Both the position numbers and the translations under genes were made by a program. Below, piece after piece: positions 51,701-60,056 of a DNA stretch of 64,000 nt. Positions within the stretch are counted from its first letter, which is position 1; the number at the start of each line of letters is the position of its first letter. The stretch is from NCBI GenBank assembly GCA_963710275.1, contig CAVPZS010000008.1, positions 620,001 through 684,000 on the forward strand, written 5' to 3'. The DNA comes from Rhodoblastus sp963710275. Lineage in GTDB: Bacteria > Pseudomonadota > Alphaproteobacteria > Rhizobiales > Beijerinckiaceae. The notes beneath the pieces were generated by a model. The model saw only the letters and a list, made by a program, of their open reading frames with translations, was not told where the DNA came from and made no database searches.

Positions 51701-52266
51701 AGGCTGGGCGGATAGAGATCGACAATGCCGCCGCGCAGGGCGTATTCGCCGCTTTCCCTCACGGTCGAGGCGCGCAGGAAACCGTTGGCTTCGAGCCATT
51801 GCGCGAGCGCGTGGATATCGACCGCGGCGCCCGGCGCGGCCGAGAAGCTTTTCGCCGCCATTTCCTTCAGCGGAGGCACGCGCTGGGTCAAAGCGGCGAC
51901 GGTGGTGACCAGCAGGCGCGGCTTTTCCAGCGAGGAGCGCGTGCGGGCCAGCCGCGCCAGAGCGGTCATGCGCTGCGCGGCGATGGCGGGCGTCGGGGAG
52001 ACGCGATCGTAAGGCTGGCAGTCCCAGGCGGGGAATTCGAGGATTTCCGCCTCGGGCGCGGAAAAGGCGAAGGTTTCCTTGAAGGCGCGCAGGCGCTGGC
52101 TGTCGCGGGCGACATGGACGAGGGCGCAGGATCGCCCCTCCCCGGCCCTGGCGAGCGCGCGGGTGAGGTCGGCGGCGACAAAGGCGTCGAACCCGTCCGG
52201 CGCGCGCGAAAGGATCAGCGAGCGGGATTTTTCAAGCTCGGCGATGGCGCGTTGCAGTTCTTTCAT
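48748..52266 (-). CDS. mfd: Transcription-repair coupling factor
   Basis: 1172 residues and an intact frame. UvrB-homology region at the N-terminus (LLVTTVAALTQRVPPL), the RNA polymerase interaction domain around GDLVVHVDHGIGRFIGLKHI, and the RecG-like translocase motor with GDVGFGKTEVALRAAF, DEEQHFGVGHKERLKEL, TATPIPRTLQLAL and QLRGRVGRSKTRAYALF. It removes RNA polymerase stalled at lesions and recruits UvrA. ATG 52266 is chosen; the open frame runs upstream only through a palindromic repeat. It lies 172 bases after sdhE on the same strand. Confidence 0.96.
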   Translation of the reverse strand: MKELQRAIAELEKSRSLILSRAPDGFDAFVAADLTRALARAGEGRSCALVHVARDSQRLRAFKETFAFSAPEAEILEFPAWDCQPYDRVSPTPAIAAQRMTALARLARTRSSLEKPRLLVTTVAALTQRVPPLKEMAAKSFSAAPGAAVDIHALAQWLEANGFLRASTVRESGEYALRGGIVDLYPPSLPAPVRLDFFGDILETIRAFDPESQRTTGQLRALDLVPVNESSITTESIKRFRQKYVALFGAQTRGDTLYETMSEGRRPAGLDHWLPLLYDGLDSLFDYVGDAPLLLDSQAEAAAHERFALIKDYYDARRTAYRQDPAHSNYKPLAPDELYFQPEEFSEKLARATTAKISPFAAPEGGKELVIDCGGAPGRNFSPERNDENANVFQAAVDHIRALQGEGKKVVVAGWSDGSRDRLGSVLAEHGLKKHELVSNLSQALSLRDGRAALAVIGLEAGFVAGDLAVIGEQDILGDRLAPQRRRKKRGANFLAEVAALSAGDLVVHVDHGIGRFIGLKHIEAAGAPHDCLELHYSGGDKLFVPVENIELLTRFGSEDAEAALDRLGHSAWRERKARLKLRIRQMAQGLIKIAAARALHEAPKFVAPEGLYEEFCARFPYDETDDQLAAIETTLQDMAAGRPMDRLICGDVGFGKTEVALRAAFAAAIDGSQVAVVVPTTLLARQHYKNFCARFSGLPIRLAQMSRMVSTAAMRDARKGIAEGSIDIVIGTHAVLGKTVSFKNLGLVIIDEEQHFGVGHKERLKELRSEVHVLTLSATPIPRTLQLALTGVRELSIIATPPVDRLAVRTFVTPFDDLIVREALLRERFRGGQSFFVCPRLEDLDDATSWLRQNVPEAKFTVAHGQMASTELEDRIGAFYDGKYDVLVSTNIVESGLDIPTANTLIVYRADMFGLAQLYQLRGRVGRSKTRAYALFTTPASKTITPQASRRLEVLQSLDTLGAGFQLASHDLDIRGAGNLLGDEQSGHIKEVGYELYQQMLNETIAALKAGGGEAVEEAWSPLITLGTPVTIPEHYVEDLNLRLQLYRRLASLDDEADIENFAAEMIDRFGPMPDEVKQLMLLVGVKALCRRAHVEKLEAGPKGVIIGFRNNSFANPQGLVRFISRQGSEAKVRPDMKIVFIGEYERAQDRLSGARALLRELVQIAEKKSA

Positions 52267-52304
52267 AGCTTGTTGATCTGACCTGAGTTCTCGACCTCTC
52301 CAAT

Positions 52305-52427
52305 CGTCATTGCGAGCGGAGCGAAGCAATCCATCTCGCGGCGAACCGCAGCCTGGATTGCTTCGTCGCCCTAGCCCGTCGCGAGACGGGCGTCCCTTCG
52401 GGAGCCCTATGGCTCCTCGCAATGACG
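52305..52427. repeat. Palindromic intergenic repeat between sdhE and mfd
   Basis: The element is bounded by CGTCATTGCGAG (52305-52316) and CTCGCAATGACG (52416-52427), a perfect 12-bp inverted repeat. Inside are CGAAGCAATCCA/TGGATTGCTTCG (52322-52333, 52354-52365), CCCGTC-GCGA-GACGGG (52375-52390), TCCC-TTC-GGGA (52393-52403) and GGAGCC-CTAT-GGCTCC (52401-52416). The outer motif belongs to a repetitive extragenic palindrome common in bacteria. Confidence 0.85.
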
Positions 52428-52438
52428 GCGAGGGCCCC

Positions 52439-52735
52439 TTACAAATTCACCGGCGAGTGATGGGTATGAAACGCCTTGATAGTCAGGAAGATCGGCGCGT
52501 CATAGACGGGATCGACGGGTTTCGAGCCGGCGAACCACGAAAATATGTCGGCGTCCTGCGCCTCCATGAAATTTTCGAGCTGGTCGAGCTCAGCTTCGCT
52601 GAGCTGATCGATGCGGGCGTCGGCGAACTGGCCAAGCAGCAGGTCGACCTCGCGCATGCCGCGATGCCAGCAGCGAAACAGAATTCTCCGCCGGCGCGGG
52701 TCCAGGTCCGCGCTTGATCTCTGTGTGCCCGACAT
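52439..52735 (-). CDS. sdhE: Succinate dehydrogenase assembly factor SdhE (DUF339)
   Basis: 98 residues. The conserved RRRRILFRCWHRGMREVDLL contains the R-G-x-x-E motif required for covalent flavinylation of SdhA, followed by EAELDQLENFMEAQDADIFS. SdhE acts in the cytoplasm. The pairing with mfd is the usual alphaproteobacterial one, with recG normally on the other side; here recG is 7.3 kb away. Confidence 0.93.
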   Translation of the reverse strand: MSGTQRSSADLDPRRRRILFRCWHRGMREVDLLLGQFADARIDQLSEAELDQLENFMEAQDADIFSWFAGSKPVDPVYDAPIFLTIKAFHTHHSPVNL

Positions 52736-52756
52736 GCGGCCTCCCGAAAAACGCCA

Positions 52757-52788
52757 AAAGCGCTTGCGCCCTTTTTGGGGCGCAAGCG
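52757..52788 (-). terminator. Hairpin after the DUF2778 gene
   Basis: An 11-bp stem CGCTTGCGCCC/GGGCGCAAGCG (52761-52788). Read on the minus strand it is followed by CTTTTGG. It lies between the DUF2778 stop and the sdhE start, so it would stop transcription into sdhE. Confidence 0.65.
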
Positions 52789-52870
52789 TCGTCGGTCTTA
52801 TAGGACTCCGAAGGAGGACTGTCAGCGTCTATCTCACGGCCCTGGCCGCGAAAAGTTCAACAGCAAGAAA

Positions 52871-54046
52871 TCAACCCCTGCGCGGCACCACCACGAGGCG
52901 GCGCACTTCGCCGTTCATGTAGGCTTGCAGGAAGGCGCGGTAGTTGCGGAAGGAGACGCAGCCATTGCTGTCGCCGCGCTGGCCCAGCATGAAGGTATGC
53001 GCCAGCAGGCCCGAACGACCGTAGACCGAGCCGCTGATCGGGTTAAGGCGCAGCGCCTGGACGCCATGGAACAGGCTTTCGCGCAGGGTCAGGTTGTAGA
53101 CCGCCGGCGGCGTCGCGCCGCGCATGCGCAGATGGACATGGCCCGGATCGTCGAAATAGGGACCAAGGCCCGAATGGGCTTCCAGCGCCGTCCCGTTCGG
53201 CAGGTAGACCGTATGGGCGGAAATGTCATAGACCGCAGTGCCATTGCCCGCCCTGAAGGGCGCCGGGCTGGACGACCCGCCACGCCCCAGGCCGAACAGG
53301 CCGCCGTCGGGATTGGCGTAGGCCAGTTGCGCGCCCTTTTCGTCCGTCTTGGCCCCGAACAGCTTGTCGAAGAAAGAGCGCGGATCGTTTTGCGCCAGAG
53401 ACGCCGGTTGCGCCTTCTCGCGCGACGCCACGGCGGCGCGGGGCGCCTCGCGACGCGGCGGGGGGGCGACGGATTCCGCGCGCGGCGGAGCCGAAAGCTC
53501 GGCTGGACGGACTGGCGGCGTCGGCGCGGAGATGGACGGCGCGCCCTCTTCGGCCTCCGCGACCTGCTCCTGCCTCTGCTCGACGACAGGCGCGCGTTCC
53601 GCGACCTGCGGCGGCGAAGCCTCGCTCTCCTGGGTCTCGGCCACCTGCGGACCCGGCTCGACCGGATCGACCATCACGAACAGGGGTTCGGACTGCAAAG
53701 GCGAAAAAGCGGGACCGATCGGCGCGCTCGACGCGAACAGCGCGGGGACGCCGACCAGCGAGCCATTGGGATCGAACAGGGCGCCATAGGGATTGGCGGC
53801 TTGCTTTTGTTCGGCTTGCGGCGCCGCGTCGGCCTTGGCCACGGACTTGACGACCGCTGGCGCCCGCGCTTCCGCGGAATTCGCCTCGTAAGCCTGTTCG
53901 GCCAGGCCGCCGGCCAGCTTCAGCGCGACAATGGCGCTGAAGGAGAACGCGGCAAGAGCGGGCACGGCGTGGGAAAAGACTTTCCGCGGCAGGCTCGCGC
54001 GATCCGTGAACGCCGGATCATAGGTTTCGTAACTCCAATCTGTCAT
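52871..54046 (-). CDS. DUF2778 (Tlde1-like) cell-wall-active protein
   Basis: 391 residues from ATG 54046. A membrane helix lies at about residues 27-48 (VPALAAFSFSAIVALKLAGG), then a long Pro/Ala/Glu-rich linker, then a C-terminal DUF2778 domain: HTVYLPNGTALEAHSGLG, GHVHLRMRGATPP, LNPISGSVYGRSGLLAHTFM and GDSNGCVSFRNYRAFLQ. The last two hold the His and Cys expected in an L,D-transpeptidase-type active site. Related Tlde1 domains are type VI effectors that act on peptidoglycan. This anchored form, common in rhizobia, is more likely a housekeeping periplasmic enzyme. Confidence 0.82.
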   Translation of the reverse strand: MTDWSYETYDPAFTDRASLPRKVFSHAVPALAAFSFSAIVALKLAGGLAEQAYEANSAEARAPAVVKSVAKADAAPQAEQKQAANPYGALFDPNGSLVGVPALFASSAPIGPAFSPLQSEPLFVMVDPVEPGPQVAETQESEASPPQVAERAPVVEQRQEQVAEAEEGAPSISAPTPPVRPAELSAPPRAESVAPPPRREAPRAAVASREKAQPASLAQNDPRSFFDKLFGAKTDEKGAQLAYANPDGGLFGLGRGGSSSPAPFRAGNGTAVYDISAHTVYLPNGTALEAHSGLGPYFDDPGHVHLRMRGATPPAVYNLTLRESLFHGVQALRLNPISGSVYGRSGLLAHTFMLGQRGDSNGCVSFRNYRAFLQAYMNGEVRRLVVVPRRG

Positions 54047-54613
54047 TCGCCAGATCCTACAAACACTTCGCTGATCGGGCCCAGGCGCCGCGGTTCGGAT
54101 TCGAGCTGGCCGGGGCAAACCTGCGTCAGCAAGCGAACCGGCGCCGCCGGGGTGCTCCCGCCGCCGTCCGAAATGTTCGTCAGGACGTCGCGCGTCCTTG
54201 TAGCAAAGCAAAATATACCTAAATTCCCGTTAACGACCTTTGGCGAATGCTGCATTATTCCTGCCCATTCCGGCCCGATCCTCGAGCTGCGCTCTCTGCG
54301 GCGCCTCGGGTTGCGGGCGCCGCGCAGCAGAACCATATTCCCCGGAAGACTCTCCGCCCGCGAGGGAAGGAATATGAATCGAAACAAAACGATGACGCCT
54401 CCGCAAAAACCAGTTTTGCGAAGATGTCGCGGCCTTTCTCCAAGTCGAACAACTCAGGCGAAAGCGCCGCCGTGTTGAGCGGGTGCAAAAGAGGCGACAA
54501 AAAAGGCGAAAATAGGGTTCACGATAAATTTTGTTGACAGTTGCCCAAAAAACACAGGAAAACGGCCTGCGCTAAAACGTCGCAACCCCTAGGCCTTCCG
54601 CTTGGTCCACGCC
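54047..54613. other. 567-base spacer, AT-richer than its surroundings
   Basis: No convincing gene lies between the DUF2778 start and the ABC permease stop. A 96-codon frame from 54247 on the + strand has a biased composition and no recognisable motif. The DUF2778 promoter should be at 54047-54250; a TATATT-like box is present on the minus strand near 54213. The part at 54480-54590 is A-rich on the + strand and holds TTGACA, without a clear -10. Confidence 0.35.
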
Positions 54614-55375
54614 TTACCGGTCGCGCCAGCGACGCAAGCAAAGCCGGTCGAGTCCGGCCAAGGCCGCGTAAAGCGCCATGCCGCAAAAACACAATAGCGT
54701 GACGGCCGCGAACATCAGCGGAATTTTCAGACGGTAGCCGGACTCGACGATTCGGAAAGCCAGGCCTTCGCTGCTGCCCGCCGGGCCCGCGGCGAGCTCG
54801 GCCGCCACGGCGCCGATCAGCGCCAGGCCGCCGCCGATGCGCAGGCCGGTGAAAATCTGCGGCAAGGCCGAGGGCAGACGCAGCAACAGCAGGATCTTGC
54901 CGCGAGACGCTCCCTTCAGCCGGAACAGCTCCACCAGGCCGCGGTCGGTCGCCTTGAGCCCGGCCGAGGCGTTGGACAGGATCGGGAAGAAGGCGACGAG
55001 AAAGGCGCAGGCCAGCACCGCGGCGCGCGCGTCGAGATAGATCAGCAGCAGCGGCGCAATGGCGATCAGCGGCGTCACCTGGGCGGCGATGGCCAGCGGC
55101 AGGAAGGCGCGCTCCAGCCAGGGCGACCAGGCGAACACCAGCGCCAGCGCCACGCCGCCGATCGCCGCCAGCGCCAGCGCCTGCAAGGCCTCCGAGAGCG
55201 TCGCTGCGGCGGCGTTCAGCAGCAGCGGCGCATTGTCGGCCAGCACCGCGGCAATGACGCTGGGCGCCGGCAATTGCGCGGGCGGAATGTTTTCGATCCG
55301 CACCGCCGCTTCCCAGACGATCAGGAGCACGGCAAGCGCCAGCAGCGGCGCGACACGGGCGAGAAACGTCTTCAT
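54614..55375 (-). CDS. ABC transporter permease (NMT1/THI5-linked importer)
   Basis: 253 residues with about six membrane helices and the permease loop with its conserved Glu-Ala and Gly, here VELFRLKGASRGKILLLLRL, followed by LPSALPQIFTGLRIGGGLAL. The protein is of the SsuC/ThiX type. The ATG overlaps the stop of the ATPase gene (ATGA). Together with the two genes upstream it forms an importer. The last gene of the set ends here. Confidence 0.9.
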   Translation of the reverse strand: MKTFLARVAPLLALAVLLIVWEAAVRIENIPPAQLPAPSVIAAVLADNAPLLLNAAAATLSEALQALALAAIGGVALALVFAWSPWLERAFLPLAIAAQVTPLIAIAPLLLIYLDARAAVLACAFLVAFFPILSNASAGLKATDRGLVELFRLKGASRGKILLLLRLPSALPQIFTGLRIGGGLALIGAVAAELAAGPAGSSEGLAFRIVESGYRLKIPLMFAAVTLLCFCGMALYAALAGLDRLCLRRWRDR

Positions 55376-56127
55376 GGCCCCGACCTCCCCATCGCCTGCT
55401 CCAGCGCCTCCGCAATGGCGCCGCAGCTCGCGGCATAGTCGGCGCTGTGCCGCTCCACCGGGCCGCGCGCCTGATGGCGCAGGGAAAGCAGCGCGTCGAT
55501 CCGCCCGGGACGCGCCCGCATGACCGCGACGCGATCGGCCAGATAGGCGCTTTCCGACACCGCGTGGGTGACGAAGACCACCGTCGCCGCGTTCTCGCCT
55601 TGCAGTTTCAGCAGCGCGTCGTTCAGCTGCCAGCGGGTGATTTCGTCCAGTGCGGCGAAAGGCTCGTCGAGCAGCAGGAGTTGCGGCCGGTCGACCAGTG
55701 CGCGGGCGATCGAGACGCGCATCTTCATCCCGCCCGAGAGTTCTCTCGGCAGTTTCCGCGCCGCGTCGGCAAGTCCGACGCGGGAAAGCTGCGCCATCAC
55801 AAGGGGATCAGCCTCGCGCCGTCCCACCCCGGCGAGACGCAGGGGCAGATAGACATTGGCCCAGACATCGGCCCAGGGCATCAGGTTCGGCTCCTGGAAC
55901 ACGAAGCCGATCTTCGGCGCCGCGCCATCAGACCAATCGATCGCGCCGGAATCGGGCGTCTCCAGCCCCGAGATCAGCCGCAGCACGGTCGATTTTCCGC
56001 ATCCCGACGGACCCAGCAGGCACAGGAATTCGCCTTCCCAGAGGTCGAGGTCGAGCGCGTCGATCACCTTTGCGTCAGCCTTGAAGGACAGGCGCAGGTC
56101 GCGCAGCGAAAGCAGCGGCGCGCTCAG
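55372..56127 (-). CDS. ABC transporter ATP-binding protein
   Basis: Walker A GPSGCGKST, Q-loop FVFQEPNLMPW, signature LSGGMKMRVSIARAL, Walker B LLLLDEPFAALD and the switch His in VFVTHAVSESAYLA are all present. No ATG, GTG or TTG covers the conserved first strand (LLSLRDLRLSFKADAKV). The only upstream candidate is CTG 56127, which overlaps the stop of the binding-protein gene as CTGA. GTG 56067 would delete that strand. The start is therefore uncertain. The subunit powers the importer encoded by its neighbours. Confidence 0.88.
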   Translation of the reverse strand: MSAPLLSLRDLRLSFKADAKVIDALDLDLWEGEFLCLLGPSGCGKSTVLRLISGLETPDSGAIDWSDGAAPKIGFVFQEPNLMPWADVWANVYLPLRLAGVGRREADPLVMAQLSRVGLADAARKLPRELSGGMKMRVSIARALVDRPQLLLLDEPFAALDEITRWQLNDALLKLQGENAATVVFVTHAVSESAYLADRVAVMRARPGRIDALLSLRHQARGPVERHSADYAASCGAIAEALEQAMGRSGP

Positions 56128-57131
56128 TTCTTGCCCTCCGTCGCCAGACCGACGCGCTTGTTGCAGAAGCGGAAGTCGAAACCCTTCGCCATATCGAGAC
56201 CGGCCGGGACGACGCCCGCCTCCGCCATGCTCTGGTAGAAGCGCTTTATGCGCGTAAAATCCATCGCGCCAATGCCGCTTGTCAGAGCGTCGCCGGAGTC
56301 CACGATCCCGAAACTCTTCATCTGGGCGATGGAAAAGGCGAGTTGCGCATCGTCGATATCGGGGTTTTGCGCCTTGATCGCGGCATTGGCGGCGCGAGAG
56401 TCGCCATGCAGGTAGGTCTTCCAGCCGAGGAGGGAGGCGTCGACGAAACGCTGCACCAGGTCAGGCTTGGCGGCGATCAGGTCGCGGCGCGTCTCGATGG
56501 TGGTGGCGTAGCTCTCATAACCGTGGTCGGCGAGCAGGAAGACATTGGGCTTGAACCCGCCTTCGCGTTCGATGGCGTAAGGCTCTGAAGTTACGTAACC
56601 TTGCTGGATCGACGCCTTGTCGGCGAGGAACGGCGCGGAATTGAAATTATAGGGCGCGACCTTTGCGCGGGAAAAACCCCAGCGCTTTTCCATCCAGGGC
56701 CAGACCGTGGTCAGGCTGGCGAGGCCGACGAAAGCCTTGGCCTTGGGAAGGTCCTCGAAACGGTCGAAGCCGGCGCCGGGATGCGACATGAAGGCCAGCG
56801 GGTCTTTCTGGAAGATCGCCGCGACGGTGACGATGGGAATGTTTTCGCTGATCGCCGAAAACTGGCCGACCAGATTGTCGCCCATGTAGAAATCGATCTT
56901 TTTAGCGGCGAGCAGCAGCCGATTGTTCTTCTGCGGGCCGCCGGGAACAATGGTCACGTCGAGCCCGTATTTCGCGTAGGTTCCATCGGCGACCGCCTGG
57001 TAGAACCCGCCGTGCTCGGCCTCGGCCAGCCAGTTGGCGCCGATGGTCACCTTGTCCAGCGCGAAGGCGGGAACACAAAGGGCGAAGAGGCCCAATAAAA
57101 AACTCGTCAGGCGGGTCACGGAACTCTCCAT
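56124..57131 (-). CDS. ABC transporter substrate-binding protein, NMT1/THI5 type
   Basis: 335 residues. Signal peptide MESSVTRLTSFLLGLFALCV with likely cleavage at PAFA. The start of the mature part, VTIGANWLAEAEHGGFYQAV, DGTYAKYGLDVTIVPGGPQ and KIDFYMGDNLVGQF, is the NMT1/THI5 fold. Such proteins bind thiamine pyrimidine precursors, riboflavin-like or sulfonate and nitrate-like ligands, and the ligand cannot be read here. I searched the 290-base upstream region for a TPP riboswitch core and did not find one. Confidence 0.87.
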   Translation of the reverse strand: MESSVTRLTSFLLGLFALCVPAFALDKVTIGANWLAEAEHGGFYQAVADGTYAKYGLDVTIVPGGPQKNNRLLLAAKKIDFYMGDNLVGQFSAISENIPIVTVAAIFQKDPLAFMSHPGAGFDRFEDLPKAKAFVGLASLTTVWPWMEKRWGFSRAKVAPYNFNSAPFLADKASIQQGYVTSEPYAIEREGGFKPNVFLLADHGYESYATTIETRRDLIAAKPDLVQRFVDASLLGWKTYLHGDSRAANAAIKAQNPDIDDAQLAFSIAQMKSFGIVDSGDALTSGIGAMDFTRIKRFYQSMAEAGVVPAGLDMAKGFDFRFCNKRVGLATEGKN

Positions 57132-57323
57132 GGGGCACGCGCTCAAGTTAGCCTGAGCGCAGGCGTGAGGGAAGGCTTCCGTCGGCGAGGCCCGCACTCT
57201 TCGCAACGCCTTCTTCAGCGCAGACAACAGATAACGTCTTGACTTGGAAAACAAAAACTTCGCTACCGGCCTGACGTCACTGGGAATCCGAACTTACGAC
57301 AACCAGAAAGCCTCATTCATACA

Positions 57324-57355
57324 GTATTAATTCCGAGACACTATGTATTAATTCC
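57324..57355. promoter_or_regulatory. Pair of 11-bp direct repeats, 21 bp apart
   Basis: GTATTAATTCC occurs at 57324-57334 and again at 57345-57355, a spacing of exactly two helical turns, in an AT-rich patch between the divergent ABC importer and the small gene at 57425. This is the layout of a tandem operator bound on one DNA face. The protein is unknown. Confidence 0.5.
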
Positions 57356-57424
57356 AGCCAAAGCGATGAACTATCCTTCCGGCGTCAATCTTGAGCAGAC
57401 GCGTGGTGACCTAAGGGCATAACG

Positions 57425-57664
57425 ATGCTTACCATCAACGAACTCCACAAACTTGAAGCGATGCGCCAGGAAATTCAAAACTTGCGTGTCGTCGCCGCTG
57501 ATCTGGAATCGAAATTGGTCCATCACATCAATGATTGGTCGCCGTTTTTTCGTTCCTATCGGCAGCTCTGCGCGCTCCACGCGGCTCTCGACGCCGCTGG
57601 ATTTGTCGCGGACGCGGCCGTCGCAGACGCGCACGCCCATCTCGCGCCCTTGTCTGAAGCCTGA
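57425..57664 (+). CDS. Small protein of unknown function
   Basis: 79 residues, MLTINELHKLEAMRQEIQNL onward, with an amphipathic N-terminal helix and a His/Ala-rich C-terminus. AGGG lies 10 bases upstream of the ATG. No family recognised. It faces away from the ABC importer and has its own AT-rich upstream region with tandem repeats, which supports a real gene. Confidence 0.5.
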   Translation: MLTINELHKLEAMRQEIQNLRVVAADLESKLVHHINDWSPFFRSYRQLCALHAALDAAGFVADAAVADAHAHLAPLSEA

Positions 57665-57773
57665 AGGCCGATCCAGCGATTGAAACAAAAAGTCACGCCT
57701 GCCTCCGAGAGACCCGAGCCCTATCCGTCTTTCGCGTGCATGATGATGCAAAGCACGGCCGACCAGGGCCACC

Positions 57774-59944
57774 TCAGCCGTCCGCCGCGACGCCCGTTTC
57801 CAGCCGCCAGTCCTCCAGCCAGCGCGCGAGCCGTCCGCCGCCCGCCTTGATCCAGGCGGCAAGTACCGGCCCTTCCTCGCAAAACAGGAACACGCCGTCC
57901 ATGCCCCTGGCGCGGCGCAGCGTTTCCAGCGCATGGAGCGGGGTTTGCGCGATGGGGCCGCCGACGTTGAACGAGGTGTTTACCGCGACCTCGACGCCGA
58001 TCCGCCGTCCCAGCGCCTTGAGATAGGCGTGCGTGAGGGGATCGGCGGCTTCGCGCACGATCTGCAGCCGGGCGGTGCCGTCGGCGTGGATCACTGCGGG
58101 AATGCGCAAGCGCGCCTCCGGCTTGGCCATGGCGGTCAGAACCATGTAATTATAGGCGTTATAATCATCGTCCGAGGCCCCGTCCGACAGCTCGAACAGG
58201 TCCTTGGCCGCAGCCAGCGTCATCATCGGCGCCAGCGGCCGGATCGCCTCGCGGTATTTGACGCGCTCGTTGAGCAATTCGCGGGTGCGCGGATTGCAGG
58301 GATTGGCGAGGATGGACCGGTGGCCCAGCGCGCGCGGACCCGTCTCCGCCGCGCCCTGGAACAGCGCGATGACTCCATCCCGCGCCGTGATCGACGCCAT
58401 CAGATCGGCGATGGCGTCACGCCCAAACTCCTGCGAGGCGTCGCCGAGCTCGGTCCACGCGATATCCGGCCGCCGGCCAGGGCGGCGCGGATTTCGGAAC
58501 GGCGCGGCGCGCGGCCGCAATAGAAGGCGTGTTCGAGCTTCGGGCCCGGGCCGGCGCCGGCGGCGGCGGCGAAGGCGTAAGCCGCGCCGGCGGTCACGCC
58601 CGAATCGTTGGGCGTCGGCGGGACCCACAAATGCAGCCGCGTGCGTCGCCCGAGCGTGCGAGCAAAGTAGTCCTCGTCGAAATGCTCAAGCAGCCGCATG
58701 CTGGCGAGCGCGTTCAGCGCCGCTCCGCCCGACAGCACCAGCCGGTCGCTGCCGGAGGCGCGGATGAAACCGTCCACGACATGGATCAGGGCGTCCTCGA
58801 ACACCAACTGGGTCGCCGCGGCCTTGTCGAGCCGCTCGCGCGTATTGGGCGCGTGCTGGACATCTTCGACGCGCAGCACAGCGTCCGGATTCCACATTTT
58901 CGCGCGAGGGATGGGCGGGCCGAGAAGTTCGATCAACGCCTGCGTATAGGGTGTCCTGAACAACCCTCGCGGCCAGTTGGCCAGCGACCGGTTGAGGCGC
59001 AGGTCGCCATCCGGCCCTTTGTCGAAAATCCGGCTGAGACGCTTGTAGAAGGGGTTTTTCGCGCGATCCATCTCGCCGTAAGCGGCCGCGCCCATGTAGC
59101 GGCCCTCGCTGCTCAATTGGGTCCAGCCGCCCTGGGTCGAGCTGATCATGCCGTAGAACAGGCCGAGCGAATCGAAAAGGCTGTCGTTGCCGCGGAGCAG
59201 CCGGACGACGCCGTTTTCGCCGAGATAGAGCGAAGTCGAGGCGTCGTCGCCGGAGCCGTCGACCACCACGATCATCGCGGGCTCGGACCCGGTCGCGAAG
59301 GGCGAGACCATGTAGGAGAACCAGGCGTGGTTGTCGTGGTGCCTCACGCAGATGACTGGAACGGGCTCATCGAGGCCGAAATGCGCGGCCAGCAAGGCCG
59401 GGGCGCGGCAGCCCTCGCGGAGCCGCGCGCCGTCATAGGCCGGGCTGTGGTCCTGGAAGACCGCGTCGAGGCTGGCGGGAAACTCCTCGAGCAGGGAACG
59501 CGTCCCCGCGGCGAACAACAGCGGGAAATCATAGGTTGCGAGCCAGGCGACGATGGCCTCCGGATCGACGCCGCGATCCCTCATGATTTCGCCCAGCGCG
59601 TCGAGCGACCGGCGGGGAAACCGGTTGGTATGCTTTTCGCCGGAAAACCGCTCTTCCTCGTTGTTGCAGATCAGGCGCGGGCCGCCGTCGGGCGTGACCT
59701 CCACCAGCGCGACGCCGCTATTGTGAAAACCGCCCAGGGCAATGCCGGCGAGATAAGCGGTTTCGCCGCGCGCCAGCCGCGCCCTCAGTTCCTGAGCGCG
59801 TCCCGCCGCGAAAGCGCTGCCCGGCCGATGGATGTTCCTGGCGCGAAACCAGCGCTCGGCCATGGGCAGCACCGCCCGGAATCCCAGGGCGGCAAGCCGC
59901 GGATGCAGGGGCGCGAAACGCGCAAGCTCGCCTGACTTCGGCAT
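57774..59944 (-). CDS. Carbamoyltransferase (NodU/CmcH/TobZ family), frameshift near 58480
   Basis: About 723 residues. The N-terminal Kae1-like domain has NEEERFSGEKHTNRFPRRSL, RHHDNHAWFSYMVSPF (metal-binding His residues), VVVDGSGDDASTSLYLG and TQLSSEGRYMGAAAYGEMD. The C-terminal domain has AAETGPRALGHRSILANP and TSFNVGGPIAQTPLHALET. The family moves carbamoyl from carbamoyl phosphate to a hydroxyl through a carbamoyl-AMP intermediate. No biosynthetic genes adjoin it, so the acceptor is unknown. One indel near 58480 joins the two halves. Confidence 0.88.
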
Positions 59945-60056
59945 GCATGCCTCCCGAAATTCACGCGCCGGCCGGCAAAAGCGGCAACACATGACGCCTC
60001 GTCCGGGTTCCGCCGCGGACCTTGCCGCCTGCCGCCGCCCCGGGTAAACACGGGAC

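Noticed and set aside
50065..52281. 738-codon open frame on the + strand
   Set aside because: Complement of mfd, with low-complexity His/Arg/Gln composition and no ribosome site.
52267..52422. N-terminal extension of Mfd by 52 codons
   Set aside because: It is a translation of the palindromic repeat; Mfd similarity begins near ATG 52266.
54247..54537. 96-codon frame as a gene
   Set aside because: Biased composition, no ribosome site and no recognisable fold.
57132..57424. TPP riboswitch before the NMT1/THI5-type importer
   Set aside because: The conserved core motifs (CTGAGA and its partners) were not found on the minus strand.
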